The notes under the pieces were generated by a model. That model was not told the origin of the DNA and did no database searches. It saw only the letters and a program-made list of their open reading frames with translations. 64,000 nt of DNA, from assembly GCA_003024785.1 (NCBI GenBank), contig PUQB01000323.1, positions 62,001 to 126,000 on the forward strand, read 5' to 3'. The DNA comes from Selaginella tamariscina. Its lineage: Eukaryota; Streptophyta; Lycopodiopsida; Selaginellales; Selaginellaceae. Of the stretch, positions 45,869-58,675 are shown piece after piece; positions within the stretch are counted from its first letter, which is position 1; each line of letters begins with the position of its first letter. The position numbers and the translations under genes were made by a program.

Positions 45869-46160
45869 TTAACTCTTATCCTGGGAAAACATTACACTAT
45901 ATTCACGTTCATGAATTGATACTCCACGTGTCGTGACGGGATAAAACGCAGTGACACGATTTTGAAATACTTTCGGCACAACAAACAAAACTTCTGATGG
46001 ACACAAAATGTCTCCAAAGTCACATGGTCTTTTGTCCGGAGCCAGTAACTTTTGAAGGCATATAATGCATGGGTGTCGAATCGGCCGGCAGTCTACAACC
46101 GAACATGCATAGTCAATACCCTTTGTACTTGAGTCTAACTTTACCACACACCAGCTACGG
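45869..46160 (-). pseudogene. CBM43 (X8) domain of GH17 copy 2, out of frame
   Basis: Reads SWCVVKLDSSTKGIDYACSV then VDCRPIRHPCIICLQ and PCDFGDILCPSEVLF, matching the X8/CBM43 pattern W-C-V ... DYAC ... DC ... C ... CDFG. CBM43 binds beta-1,3-glucan and is the usual C-terminal partner of GH17 catalytic domains. It lies directly downstream of the catalytic ORF in a shifted frame; the intervening linker (GGSSSP) ends in a stop. Stop at about 45869. Confidence 0.8.
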
Positions 46161-46201
46161 AGAACTGGAGCCGCCGTTGTCCCTGATAGTTACAAGTCGT
46201 C

Positions 46202-47319
46202 CTACGTCCTTCCTGTGAGATCAATCTTGTAGACCGGCCTTCCATCTGGATACAAGAGTCCCCAGTTTTGTTCCACAGTACCAGGCTTGAGATCCTCGTT
46301 GAAGAGCGCGAAAATGAAATAGGAAATGGGAGTGCCGGGCCGCCGAGGTGTACCGCGTCCGGCAACGGCTTTCTGCACAAGCCTCCCGTTGTACAGTGCA
46401 GCGTTTGTCTGGGTCTCCACACCCTTGTCGCCTGCTGTTGGCCACCCCGTCTCGCTAATCCCGAGTTGCACATCGTCGTATCCGAGATCCTCCATTGCCG
46501 CATACGTGGCGTCGGTCATGGCATCAAGGAGGTTCTTGTAGCTGTACTTGCCGTCTGTCACCTCCTGTGCATCGGGACTAAAGAGGGCATAGTCTATGGA
46601 GATGTTGGCCGGGTTGTCCGCCAATGCGAAATACGGATACAGGTTGATGTAGAAGGGCGCACTCGTACTCCTCAAAAACTTGAGCATGGGTTCAATCACT
46701 GAGTCACGTATATCGTTACGGAACTTACCGGCGGACGGTGGATACGAGTTCTCCAGAATATTGGCAGCGGAGGATGCGGTGACCTTGATACGATCGTCCA
46801 GCTTGTACTTTACCAGCGCCTGGTGGAGGTTGTTCATAGCTGGAACAAGTTGCTGCCACGCTTGAGCAAGCGCCGTATCGGAGAAGATTTCGTTTCCTAC
46901 AATTATGACGATGATGTCCGTGAACGGGTATGGAAGGACATTCTGCTTGACCCAGTCCTCGCCTGCCGACTCGCTGGATGAGACGGTGCCGATGTCCTCG
47001 TTGCGGACCATGATCGTGACACACGGATCGAAGTGTTTGCAAGTGCAGTGAGGACGTCGGAATTTGCATCGAACAGCTTCACCAGGTTGGCATTCATCGA
47101 CTTGAGCAGCGTCACTGTCTGAGCTGGAGCAGGAAGATTGTCTGCCATTCTCCATAGTTGACTCCTACTCGATCGGACAGACACTCCACCCGGTTGGCTA
47201 TCTGGAGAGAAAACTAAGATTATGAACATGCCTAGCCTGGTATCTAGTGTTGTCAAATTGAGTTACCTGGAGATGAACAGCAACGCAAATGTAAAGGAGA
47301 ATGCAGAAAGGAACTCCAT
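46202..47319 (-). pseudogene. Glucan endo-1,3-beta-glucosidase (GH17) copy 2, with single-base frameshifts
   Basis: Exon 1 (47267-47319): MEFLSAFSFTFALLFIS, a signal peptide, with donor ccag|gtaact. Intron to ttttctctccag at 47202. Exon 2 holds the barrel: GVNYG then, one base short, RMADNLPAPAQTVTLLKS and KLFDANSDVLTALANTSIRV; after another one-base shift TIMVRNEDIG, IIVGNEIF (acid/base Glu) and GISETGWPT (nucleophile Glu). The last frame is open for 317 codons. Exon 1 and exon 2 phases also do not fit. Splice sites, both catalytic residues and codon-level conservation are intact, so the damage is recent or is sequencing error. Expected to be secreted and to cut callose. Confidence 0.85.
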
Positions 47320-48601
47320 GACGCTGATATAACTGGGGAGTATTTCTTTTGCTTCACGGGTCTGAATGGGATATGGGTCTTTAGATGTTTCGAAGTCGTC
47401 ATGTGATTATGATGTAAAAAGATTGCCAGCCATTGGTGATGATCAAGGGCTTTTGTTTGCCGTAATTGACGCGTCTCCCTGGCTTAAGTACTAAACAGAA
47501 TTTACAACAACTAAGGAATTGAACACTTGGTGAATTTTGACTTGTTTTCAAGGAACAAAACAAAGCTTGCGATCGCCACCAGGAAGCTGTGTATGAGCAG
47601 AGAGTATCTTATATTGTTCCAACTTAGAACAGTTCAAATTTCAACACACTATTTAAATGAATAATGTGATTATGTTGTAAGCATTTCTGAATATCCTTTT
47701 GTTGATGTTATATACTTCAAAAAAATACTTTGTCAATGCACATATTTGTAAGTGTCATATCTTTATAGTATTCCAAATAAAATCAATAAAAATTAGCCTA
47801 ATTAGCATAATCTTAATAAAGTTTTAATATATACACTATACAGTAATAATTTTAATGTATTGTGAAGTTTTAAGTTCGTTCAAATTTCTTTCCCAGATTT
47901 AAAATATTATTTTAATTGTTTATTCAGTTGGAATACCTCCCTACCTATTGGTATATATATATCTCTTTATTTCTTACACATAATATGCTATATTCTATAA
48001 GAAATCACATGTTTGCATATATTTGTAAGATATCATATACAATTTTTTATTATATATTTATTTTTATTCAAGTATATGTATGCACACATATACATGTACA
48101 AAAACAAACCTGACTTTACCTCACTATCTATATCAGAAACATACAAGTATTGATTAAGTATGCATATATATACGTCTTGTGTCTATAAATACACAAATCT
48201 ACATACACACTGTATATACATGTATCAATAAACATGCACGCTATATATATATATATATATATAAGCATATATGAAAACACATACATACATCATTATAAGT
48301 GAATTATTGTAGTTTGCTAACTGTATAAATATATTCTAATGCTTATTATATTTATGTATGAACATTATACATATATTATATTATTATCTTCATTATATTG
48401 TTAATATATTTCATAAAAAAAATTTCTTTTAATTCAAATTTTAAAACTTGACTTGTTAATTAAATTTAATAAATGTAAGTATGCATGAAATTTTACTTCA
48501 GCATTACATGTAATTATGTAAACAAATTTATTAAATGGAAACACATCCAAATACACGAGAGAAACACAAAATAAGAAATTTACATAGAAAATATGAAAAG
48601 A

Positions 48602-48666
<65 letters not shown>

Positions 48667-51600
48667 TATATATATATATATATTATATTATATAATATAT
48701 GTATGTATGTACGTACGTTGTACCTCTAAAGACAAAATATAGGTTATTATTAATACGAAACCATATATGTACTTGTTAATCCACATATTAGATTTCTAAA
48801 AAAGAACGATTTATGAATTACTATTAAAGATAAAACCATATACTTGTATTGGAATTTCTAAAAAATTGAAAAATTAGTAGAGAATACTACACTATTATAT
48901 AAAATTGAATATAGTTGCCTGTGCCATGTCATAATTTATTTATTTATTTTATAACATGGCTAAATAATTTAAACAATAAATATTATTATTAATTAGATAT
49001 ATTAATTTATACTTAACCTTAATTATATTTTTGGTGATTAAATTAGTTCAGTATTTTTTAATACAACTTGTGTAAATAATATGTATAGAATTACATAAAG
49101 ACGAGTTAGAACATAGACTGTTAAAAATATGTGGATAAATAGTTAATATAAAGGATTTAAAGCACATTTGTTAATTTAATTAAATTACTTTAAATAATGA
49201 TAGACTTGAATAATGTTTTTAGCTATTTATTCAATAGTAAATAATATAATTTACCCTCGATTATAATATTATTATTATATATATGTAATAAAGTACACAC
49301 ATGTATATTTATATTAGAAATTTAAATTACATTTGTTTTGGGGACAATAATGTTTTAAACAGCTATAACAAGTTCATATTTGAAATGCTAGCGCGCTCCT
49401 TGTACGGGTTCAATATTGAGATATATATTGACTTGTTAATATATTTTGAATCTTTTGAGTTAAAGCGTAACTATACTTATCTTTAGTATTCACGCCCTCT
49501 TTTTTAACTTATTAATATATTTTAAATTGCTTATATTTAACTTTATTAAGCAAATTTTAAGGCTGAAATAAAATCTAAATCATTTAAGTAGAGCACCTTA
49601 TTTTAAACATAAGATATTATTAAGAGGGACGATTATGTTATACAACCCTTGTATTAGTAGTTAATTAAAATTAATTAATTAATAAATATTAAAAACCAAG
49701 AAAAAAAACATATATTTAAGAAAATTTACATATACCAAATTATGTATATAAATGAATGTATTAACCACGAAGGTCTTTTTTATTTATATCCTTTAAATGC
49801 ATATAAAATCATTAAATTAATTAGCTTAATTAATTAAATTAAAGAGAACCTACCCTTAAGATATTTTAATTTATTAAGCAATTTCTTAAATAAAGTTTAA
49901 AAGTTGAGCTAAAATCTAGATTATTTAATTACTTTTCTAGTAGTGATGAGTGATTAAATATATATATCAGTAATATCCAGTATATATATAGTTCTAAGTA
50001 TGTGAAACGTAGTTTTCTATATTTTAGTTTATATTTAGAACTAGTTATTGATCGATATTAATATATTTTATTATTGTTTAGATTTAATAATTATTTCTAA
50101 ATTTCAAAATTCTCATAATGATAAAGAATATTTAGAAATTTAACATTTCTGCTGCTTGAAAGCAAAGCAAATCTTGGGAAGTAATTATGTAATAATTATA
50201 ATATAAAATTGATTTTTGTATACAACAGTGATACAAATATAAAAGATGCATGTACATTTACTTTATTATTGTTTATATGAACATGCATATACATTTACAT
50301 ACTTAATGATATATAAATATATATATATATATAATGAAGAGATATGCATAGTATATGAAATGAAATTTAATTAAAATGTGACACGAATCCTATATGGAAT
50401 ATTCATGGGCTAAATGCCATGGAGAAGTCGAAAATGAAATCGCAACAAAAGAATCTATATACTGCATCTATATTAATGGTATATATATATATAGGAACCA
50501 CACTTATTACATAAAAGAATTTGTCTCGATACTCCAAAGAAAATTTCACAAAAACCAGCATTTCATCTATACATTTAACCGTAACAGTTCTGTACACACA
50601 CGTATAGATTACATGTGTGCATATTTGTGTGTGTGTATGTCCTTTCACTGTTCGCCTTGAAAGCCAAGCTTCCCTCCTGTCTCCCTCTTTTATATGTGTG
50701 TGTGTGTTGTCAAATGTATGTACCCGTATAGTCGCACAAACATGCAGGTGTATGCATCGTATACACATATGGACCCATATACATCCATATGGTCGTTTTG
50801 TTAGCGTTTGTAATGCGTATCTGCGTTTGTAAATCTGTATAGTTAACAACAATTAGTTTATATACATTACAAAAGCATGGAACCTGAGACCAATGTCAAC
50901 AAAATATATGAGACGTGTTTGGCCTATACGAAAAGTGAGAAAGTAATTCTTATATATACCCTCTATAAAGGATTATCACAGAGGGCTTATGTACATTTTA
51001 CAAGTATATATAAAAATGCAAGGACTTACTATGTTACCTGCAAAAATTAATGGAAATATATATATACACATACATGTAAATCTAAACACACATACATTTA
51101 TAAGATTACTTTTCAGAAAAAGATCGTACTTGATTATTATTATTTCTTTATTATTATTATTATTATTATTCCTCTTCTTTCCATGTGAAGCACGAATCTT
51201 AGGGCTTACCACGACAGCAGCTTGCATACACATGCGTGTGTGTAAAGGAGATGTAAAAGACTTCTCATTATAATTTGACTCAGTTTTAAATAACTAATAA
51301 TTTCATTTAATATTTCTTTATTTATCCAGATGAATGTGAGTTAACAGGTGTTCCTATGAAGCAGTCCCAATGTCTTTAAACAAGCCGCTACAGGGAAATG
51401 AGGGGCCCTGTCTAAGTTGCGTGCATGATACACATACTCAACGTATATGCATGAAATAATTTATTTAATTAACATAAATCGATATAAACTAAAGTCAATT
51501 ATCGTGGTCACATCGTGGTTTGTATAATTTTTGGCAAGAACAAGTGTAAAGATGCTTCGATGGATATGCTTCCGCATTTATTATATATGTCAACTAATAA

Positions 51601-51850
51601 TAATAAAAGATTTTATTATCTACTATAACTGATATCATAAAAACTATAATGAAATTTTTAGAACACAATGCTGCAACTGCATTAGCGTGCATTTTCTTCT
51701 TGTAAATCCTTGTCATAATACATTGATTGAGTGCAGTACACATTATAGGAAATATTTATCTTATTTAACAGCGGTGGTTGAACACTGTATATAACAGTTC
51801 ATACAGTCATTGCTATTCCTTCTTCGATTTCATCATTAGCACAATCTCCA
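47320..51850. other. AT-rich gene-free interval with microsatellites
   Basis: More than 4 kb with no supported gene. Contains (TA)n and (CA)n tracts, an ATT/TTA run near 51137-51170, and TG/CA-rich stretches near 50600-50760. Open frames here are low-complexity artefacts. The first 300 bp upstream of the GH17 ATG should include its promoter, but no clear TATA position stands out. Confidence 0.6.
48603..48702. repeat. Compound (CA)n(TA)n microsatellite
   Basis: About 26 CA units from 48603, passing directly into imperfect TA repeats to about 48702 and then GTAT repeats. Confidence 0.95.
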
Positions 51851-51909
51851 GAGACCCTGCAGACATATCCAAAGCATGGTTAGAAACGATATACTAGATA
51901 AACTAGCTC

Positions 51910-52365
51910 CTACTTTCGCGAGAAGATCTTGATACGTCCAACATCTGGATTAGCGATTCGAGAGAAAGCCTCCTTGGAAAGATCAAAAGAATTTGTATGG
52001 CAACCAGGGCAGAGATCGACTACTTTGACTCTGACAGTGGGATTGCTCTTGCAGCCGCCGCTGCCAGACACTGCTCCTTTGCAAGTGATCTCAAAGAAAG
52101 AACCGCACGGTGCTGCCTTCTTGAAGATGTCCGGACTTGCTGCAGCAATGAGCGGACCTTTGGGAAACTGACTGGTGTCAAACCCGTAACAAGCTGAAGC
52201 TGCAGTATGATATATACGTCAATTTTACACTCATATGTTGATTATATACTTACGAGTGTAAGCTGGACCATAGTAAGTTGCTTGGCCATTGGCATTTTGG
52301 GACATGGATGGTGCTATCATTAACATGAACAAGACAGCACAGATCAAGACTGATGAGGATGCCAT
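51910..52365 (-). CDS. EG45-like domain protein (plant natriuretic peptide type), secreted
   Basis: Two exons: 52254-52365 and 51910-52199, intron with GTAAGT and TGCAG ends in phase 1; 133 residues, no defect. Residues 1-28 are a signal peptide (MASSSVLICAVLFMLMIAPS). The mature part is a single double-psi beta-barrel: QATYYGPAYTPSACYGF, six cysteines (SAC, APC, TCK, GGC, LCPGC), VRVKVVDLCPGCHTNSFDLS and EAFSRIANPDVGRIKI. Length and the lack of a second, pollen-allergen domain separate it from expansins. Such proteins act in the apoplast and have been linked to water and ion balance (family knowledge). Start chosen because the signal peptide begins there; a TATA box lies 46-52 bases upstream. 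Confidence 0.93.
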
Positions 52366-52410
52366 ATTCGCTTCTGAGAACTGATAAGGGCGTGGAACGA
52401 GTATTCTCTC

Positions 52411-52417
52411 TTATAAA
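52411..52417 (-). promoter_or_regulatory. TATA box of the EG45-like gene
   Basis: On the - strand reads TTTATAAGAG, about 46-52 bases upstream of the ATG; the right distance for a short leader. Confidence 0.6.
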
Positions 52418-52723
52418 CTACACAACTCAAAGCCAAATTGAACTCAAACTCCTTTTAAGTTCACGTGGATTTAAACAGTTGAAAGGGACGTGCACGACGG
52501 TATCTTTGTAAACCTTCTTATCTTAGGGAGGTGTCTTTTTAAGTATTTTGTTCAATAATATATAAAATTCTTAATATTCTTAATCAATGTGATATAAGTT
52601 GATTCATGTAACGTGTGTACTTTGACCAGTCTCTCTCCCACACACACACACACGAATGATAAACGCGTAACAAGGTTCTTAAAAACGTTCATATATAGTA
52701 TAACAAGCACCAACTGCTCGTCT

Positions 52724-53912
52724 CTCAACAGATACCGTTAGTCTTATGCAACGCAAACTTCTTCCAGACCTTGAAAGCTCTCTGCGAATTAACACATCGT
52801 CAAACACCGAATACTTCTCACATCCGAAGGTGCATTCATCATCTCCTTGGGCCTTCTCCTCGTCTCTGTCAAGCTCCTTGTCCACAGCAGGATCTTTAGC
52901 AAGAGCCTCAGTAACAGCCTCAATAAGCCGAGGAGGCCTCGCATCCAAATACTTCAGCACTTGCATAACGCATAACGTCGTGCCAAGCCTCTCGGCAAGA
53001 GTCCTACTGAAATCCTCGCGAACTACAACCCGCAACAGACTCACCTCCTGGGCATTCGGTGCCATTGTATACGCTGGTACTATCCAACCATAGCGTCGTA
53101 AGTTTGTCAGCAATGGCATACTCGTCGTGGTTGCTCTTGTCTTTGAGAGAGAATGCCACAAGAGGTACACCAATATCTTTCGAAAGTATATCGAATCTCC
53201 CTGTCGCCACTAAACCTTCGGCAAGAATCTTTGCATTCATCCGGCAGTTATCCATTATGGCTTTGTACCCTATTGCACAAGCTTCAGTACACGGCTGTAA
53301 ACCACATCTTGCAGTTTCTTACCTTGAATCCGAGACGAATGAGTTGATAGTACTGCGCAATGATCTGGCCTGCACTTTGGAGAAGTTAAGTGTGAAAGTT
53401 GGTTGATCTGCTCCCAAGTAATTGATATGGAAAACCAGAGACTCTGGCAAGTCTTCCTTCCCTCTCCAGATGACCCAACCAACACCGGCATATACGACCG
53501 TATTTGTGCCCGCTTAATTTATACTCTTCACAAGAGGAAGCCTGAAATCCCATTCCAAGTCCGGTAAATGAACGGTGCTATGAATCCTCCACTCGCGGCA
53601 TCAACATGTATCGGTGTGTCCCATCTGAAAAAATGTATCATGATAAATCTTTTCAAGTAAGAAACGCATACCCAGTCTCTTTGTTTTTCTTTCCAGAAGG
53701 TCATTCAGCAACTTAACGTCTTCAAACTCGCCGTTATAAGTCGACCCGAGGATCGCGGCCACACAGATAGTATTCTCATCCACAAGTTCAACCGCTTTAT
53801 AAGGATCCATAACGTAATAGTCCTTCCTGAGCTTGACTTCCTTGAGTTCTACTTCAAAGTATCGCGCAAATTTCTCCCAGCAAACCTTCAGAAAGCATAA
53901 GTCGATAAATAA

Positions 53913-53953
<41 letters not shown>

Positions 53954-54600
53954 TATATATATATATATATATATATAAGTACCTGGACATTGGCTCCAGT
54001 AACAATGTTCGGTTTATCACATGGCTTCCCTTCGGCTTTCCGCTTGTTCTGCCACTTCCTCTTGAAGGCCAGGCCGGCGAGCATTATTGCCTCTGAAGAA
54101 CCTATCGTACTTGCTCCGACCGCCTGCTCGGAGTCTTCAACGGGAGCGTTAAATAGACGAGCAATCATGTTAACACATCGATCCTGAAATGAAATCAATG
54201 AGGTATAGGTTCCATAATGCTCGCCGGATCTACAGCGAGCTGCAAAGAGAAACTTACTTGCAACTCAGTAGTGACGGGGTACTCATCCATGTCGATGTAG
54301 TTCTTGTTGAGAGAAGCCATGATAAGCTTATCGCACTCGGGCTCCATCCATGTAGTAACAAAAGAGGCAAGATTGAGGCGAGGGTTTCCATCGAGCATGA
54401 GCTCGTCCGAGATGATCTGATAAGCTGCATCTTTCGGTGTCTCTGATTCAGGGATCCGGTGCCTGGAAAGCTCTAAGTTAGATGCGAGTATTAGATCCAT
54501 GGCAAACACTCTGTTACCTTGGAACTGCGGCCTGCGTATACCGAGATGCAAAAGTAGACTGGATACTGGTGTCGGCTTCGGAGGTGAGTGTGAGAACCAT
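52724..54600 (-). pseudogene. GAD: Glutamate decarboxylase, calmodulin-binding, with several single-base frameshifts
   Basis: Exons, - strand: 54518-54600 ([19 protein letters not shown]), 54258-54462 ([40 protein letters not shown]), 53983-54183 ([34 protein letters not shown]), 53672-53885 ([20 protein letters not shown]), then exons from 53624 and about 53269 down to TGA 52724-52726. The first introns have GT..AG ends and keep phase. Makes GABA and CO2 from glutamate with PLP in the cytosol. The PLP-lysine SGHK block can be found near 53510, out of frame. The C-terminus, in a shifted frame, gives the Ca/calmodulin-binding [14 protein letters not shown] ending. At least six single-base deletions lie between 53690 and 52780; no plain nonsense substitution was seen. 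Confidence 0.88.
53917..53976. repeat. TA microsatellite in GAD intron 3
   Basis: Two (AT)n runs of about 16 and 14 units separated by 'ataatt', between donor gtacttatat and the acceptor ctgaag. Confidence 0.93.
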
Positions 54601-55959
54601 CTTTCTTGCTTGGCGGGTTGGTGACCTCACGAGAAACTTGCTGCAGTGTCGACCAGAGGTAGATCGAACACTTCACAATACTCTCGTGGTTTGTCCTGTA
54701 GCAGCTTTTCCTTGTGTGGACTCAGAAAGATTAAGTGGTTTTCTTTTTCTTCGCACATTAGAAATAGATTTAAATATGCAATTAAATAAACACGACTTTA
54801 AATAGCTAACCATGATGCACCACAGCGAATTGATATTATTTAATATAAAGTGGTTCGTGCATCACTGTTTCATGTAACTTAGCGACATTGAATAGACGTT
54901 GCCAGCCAAAATGGGGCCCCCATTTCCCATTCTGTTGACTTCTTTTTAAAGACACAATGTATGAGAATCGCGTATGACATACGTACATATACATGGTGTT
55001 GCATACCTTATGGTTCTTATTGTCATGTTCAGGGTGGGTGTGAGTAGCGTCATCCCTGTTGAATTGTTATTGACGCTCAGCCAGCGATGGCGACTAACCA
55101 TCAAGTTATATATTCAACATTAATGTCCCCACAGGCTTGATAGCGTGCTCTGAAGAATCCAACGTAACTCGCAAGCATATGAACTTGCTGTCTCTGGAGA
55201 TTCTGACTGGAGTTGACCTGAATAATAATACAGTGTTTTAACTTGGTGGATATAACATATATAAATATTTCTACATACATATATCGTAATATGATATAGG
55301 GATCAGGTTTACAAAGATAAAGCATAACCAATAAGTGACGGTGGTTTCACTTCACCAATGTTTGTCTATCCATGTCATTCTCGTGTGCGTGTGTGTGTGT
55401 GTTTATAATGTATGTATGTATATAAAAAAACAAGTATGTATATATAGTCATGATAAACTCTACATTCAGCAAAATTTAGTATAATACATACGCTAGTTTT
55501 ACAATTCGAATATTCCTTATTATTTTTCTGGTTAAACATTTTAATAAAGAAAAAAAAATGCACGTATATATAAATAAATACAAGTTGCATAGTCATTGTG
55601 ACGCGATTTAAGTAAATGTAAAGCTTCATCAAAGAGTTAAGGCAATCATGATTTCACACCCACCCAGTCCCTAGTAACAATATGCATATTAAGCTTCAAT
55701 TCATTTTAATACGACATATTACAATAAGTTAATCAAGCAAAGGCTTCTAGCACAGATATTATATATCTACCGATATATCTTTATATATATGTTTTATACG
55801 GTATGTAGCCCCCTCCCTTAATCATAATTAATTAAATTAATTATTTTAACGATTTTATATTCATGCTTAATGCACATATACGATTTGGTATATATAACTT
55901 TTCTTAAATATATGTTATTTTCTTGGTTTTTAATATTTACTATTAATTATGTTTTAATT
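54601..55959. other. Upstream region of GAD and AT-rich intergenic DNA
   Basis: 54601-54720 should hold the GAD leader and promoter. A less AT-rich patch at 55120-55220 (- strand frame with NLQRQQVHMLASYVGFFRAR) might be an exon or gene fragment; I do not recognise it and see no clear splice sites. The remainder is low-complexity. Confidence 0.4.
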
Positions 55960-58267
55960 AATTCCAAGACAAAGATAGACCTAACGAGTGGCTATCACCA
56001 ACTAACTGTTCGAGAACAGGATGTGATAAAAATAAATTTTCGAACTCCATAAGGTCATTATGACTTTTTAATAATGCATTTTGGGTTGACTAATGTACCT
56101 GCTACTTTTATGACATTAATGAATAATAATTTTTTTAATAGTATATTGACCAATTTGTGCAAGTGTTTTGAGACGATATTTTAATATATAGTAAAACTCT
56201 TATTGAACATTTGTTACATTTAAAACAAGTGCTAGAAGTTTTGCGTAAGCATAAATTATATGCGAAAATGTTTAAATGTGAATGTTTTAAACCCGAAGTA
56301 TAATATTTAGGTTATGTGGTTTTCTTTTGAAGGATTAAAAGTTGATCCTAAAAAGGTGGTAATTATAAAAAACTGGTCAATTTCACATGATGTGAATGAA
56401 CTACGTAGTTTTATGGGTTTAACTAATTATTATATACGTTTTGTCTTGGATTTTCAAGGGTAGCTTTGCTTTTAACAAACCTACTTAAGCACGATGTACC
56501 CTTTGTGTGGGAAGCTAATCAAAATGATAACTTTGAAATGCTTAAGTCTTTGTTAACTAAAACACCTATGCTTGTTATAGTAGATAATGCAAAACCTTAC
56601 GTGGTATATGTGGATGCTTATGGGGCAACACTTGGTGCTGTGCTCATACAAGATGGACATGTAATTGCTTATGAAAGCAAAAAACTTAATGATGTGGAAA
56701 AGCATTATTCCACATATGAACATGAATTATTGACTATAGTTCATGCATTAAAGTTATGGAGACATTATCTCCATAATGACCAGCCATTTAAGGTGTATAC
56801 TAATTATAAACCATTGTAGTATTGTAAGACACATAAAGATTTAAATGCTCGTTATGCACGATGGAAATTATTTTTGAATGAATTTCCTTATATGAAAATA
56901 ATATATAAGAAGGTAAACATAATGTGGTGGCAAATGCATTATCACATGTTAAATACTTAAATACTATCCAAGTTGCATAGTCCCTTGGTGAAATACATTC
57001 TGGCTGCTCAAACTAAGGATCAGGAAGTAAAAATTGCTTTCTGTGCATGTAGAGCCGTATATACCGTGCATAATGGCATGTTATTTTATAAGGCGATTAT
57101 ATGTCCCTAAGGATAGAGAAATACTTTCTCGTATTATGTTTGAGATGCATGATAGCCCATGGCTACACTTGGGTGAAAAGAAAACATATGATCTAGTTAA
57201 ACAAGGTTTTACTGGAAACATATGAAGAATGATATATGTAATTATATCAAAATATGTACTACGTGTCAGTCAGTTAAGGCTGAGCGAGTTACAGCCTGGC
57301 TTATTGCATCAATTAGAAGTTCCACATGAACGTTGGGAAAGTATCTCTATGATTTTATTACTCATTTGCCAAAGACACAGCAAAAGCATGAGCAAATATG
57401 GGTTATAGTTGACCGTTAACTAAGTATGCTCGTTTTTTACCACTCAAAAAAGATGCTAAAGCTATGGACTTAGCACGTTTGTATATGTCAGAGGTGTTTC
57501 CTACCATGGGTATGCCTTGTGATGTGGTTAGTGATCGAGATACTAAGTTTACTGGTGATTTTTGGCTTAATTTTTTTCGAGGTTTGGGAATTAAGCTTAA
57601 ACTTAGTAGTGTGATCATCCACAAACAGATATGGCCAAACTGAAAAGTTAATCAAATTCTTGAGGATATGTTACGAGCTACTGTGGGTAATCACCCAAGT
57701 AAATGGGATAAATATATTCCCTTAATAGAGTTTGCTTATAATAATAATAAGCATGATTTCTTGTGAGTTAACAAAACACTTGGAGAATATTCTTCAAGAC
57801 TATAAATGTAATATTTTTAAAGCTCGTGATCGTCAAGTCAAGTATGCTAATAAGCATATTCGTTTCGTCACTTTCATGTGGGTGATAAAGTTTATGTTCG
57901 AGTGATATTTCCTTCAACTATAAAAATCTTCTATTGAAGCATATACAAAGGTAAATGTGATAAATTGGCTCCTAAGTATGCTAGTTCATTTGAGATTATT
58001 AAGAAAGTCAATAATGTTACATATACATTACAACTACCTACTGGGGTGCGTATACCCTGTTTTCATGTTAGCCAATTGAAAAATGCTTAATCCGAAGTGA
58101 ATATTGGATTGATATCCTTAAAGATGCATGAGCATTTGATCAACTCCCAGAGCAAGTTGATGGTGCTCCTCCAAAACATCGACATGGTAATATATGAGTT
58201 AATGTGTGCACACTAAAAATTGGTTTTTAATCTTTGAGGACAAAGATCTTTGTAAAAGGGGGAGGAA
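55960..58267 (+). pseudogene. Element H: 5'-truncated Ty3/gypsy pol relic
   Basis: Starts abruptly within RT (KTKIDLTSGYHQLTVREQDV) with no gag or 5' LTR. Then [25 protein letters not shown], an open 117-codon RNase H at 56466-56819 (VYVDAYGATLGAVLIQDGHV, HYSTYEHELLTIVHALKLWR), integrase finger CNYIKICTTCQSVKAERV (57240), core pieces, and YTLQLPTGVRIPCFHVSQLK near 58020. A polypurine tract (aaaagggggaggaa) runs into the LTR at 58268, so that LTR is its 3' end. Confidence 0.85.
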
Positions 58268-58623
58268 TGTAAAAAGTAGACTTATATAATGGACTCATAA
58301 TTGCTAGGTGGAATATTCAAGAATATACTAATGACATGTGTACATAGATCTAGAAGTCCCATAAAGGTACACAGTCCATAAATAGAAGAGTCCATAACAT
58401 AAAAGAATATAGGCCTATGATATAAAAAAAGGACAAAAGTATTTAGGGTGATCACGGTCCTTAGGACAAGTTGGGTATTAGCAAAAAGTATTACTAGTGT
58501 GTTAAGCACACGATATTGCAAGTTGCATATTGCTCGGGGAGAACACCATGTGTTCTTTGGTTGGGAGGTTTGAGTTGGCAGATCTTGTGTGCGTGTCCAT
58601 ACACATGTGTTAGGAGCGTTACA
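58268..58623 (+). repeat. LTR shared by relic H and the LTR-gag arm
   Basis: 356 bp, TGTAAAAAGTAG to GGAGCGTTACA. Preceded by a polypurine tract (3'-LTR context) and followed by a primer site (ttggtatcaaagccaca, 5'-LTR context), so it serves both neighbours. Inverted copy at 60918-61279. Confidence 0.88.
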
Positions 58624-58675
58624 ATTGGTATCAAAGCCACACAATCATGATCAACAACCCTGTGGTTGTGCATGA

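Noticed and set aside
48434..48729. Open frames encoding VCVCVC or THTHTH
   Set aside because: Translation of the CA/TA microsatellite.
50394..51273. Open frames of 70-150 codons on both strands
   Set aside because: Short-repeat DNA with Cys/Val/His/Tyr-rich products, no homology signature and no splice or promoter context.
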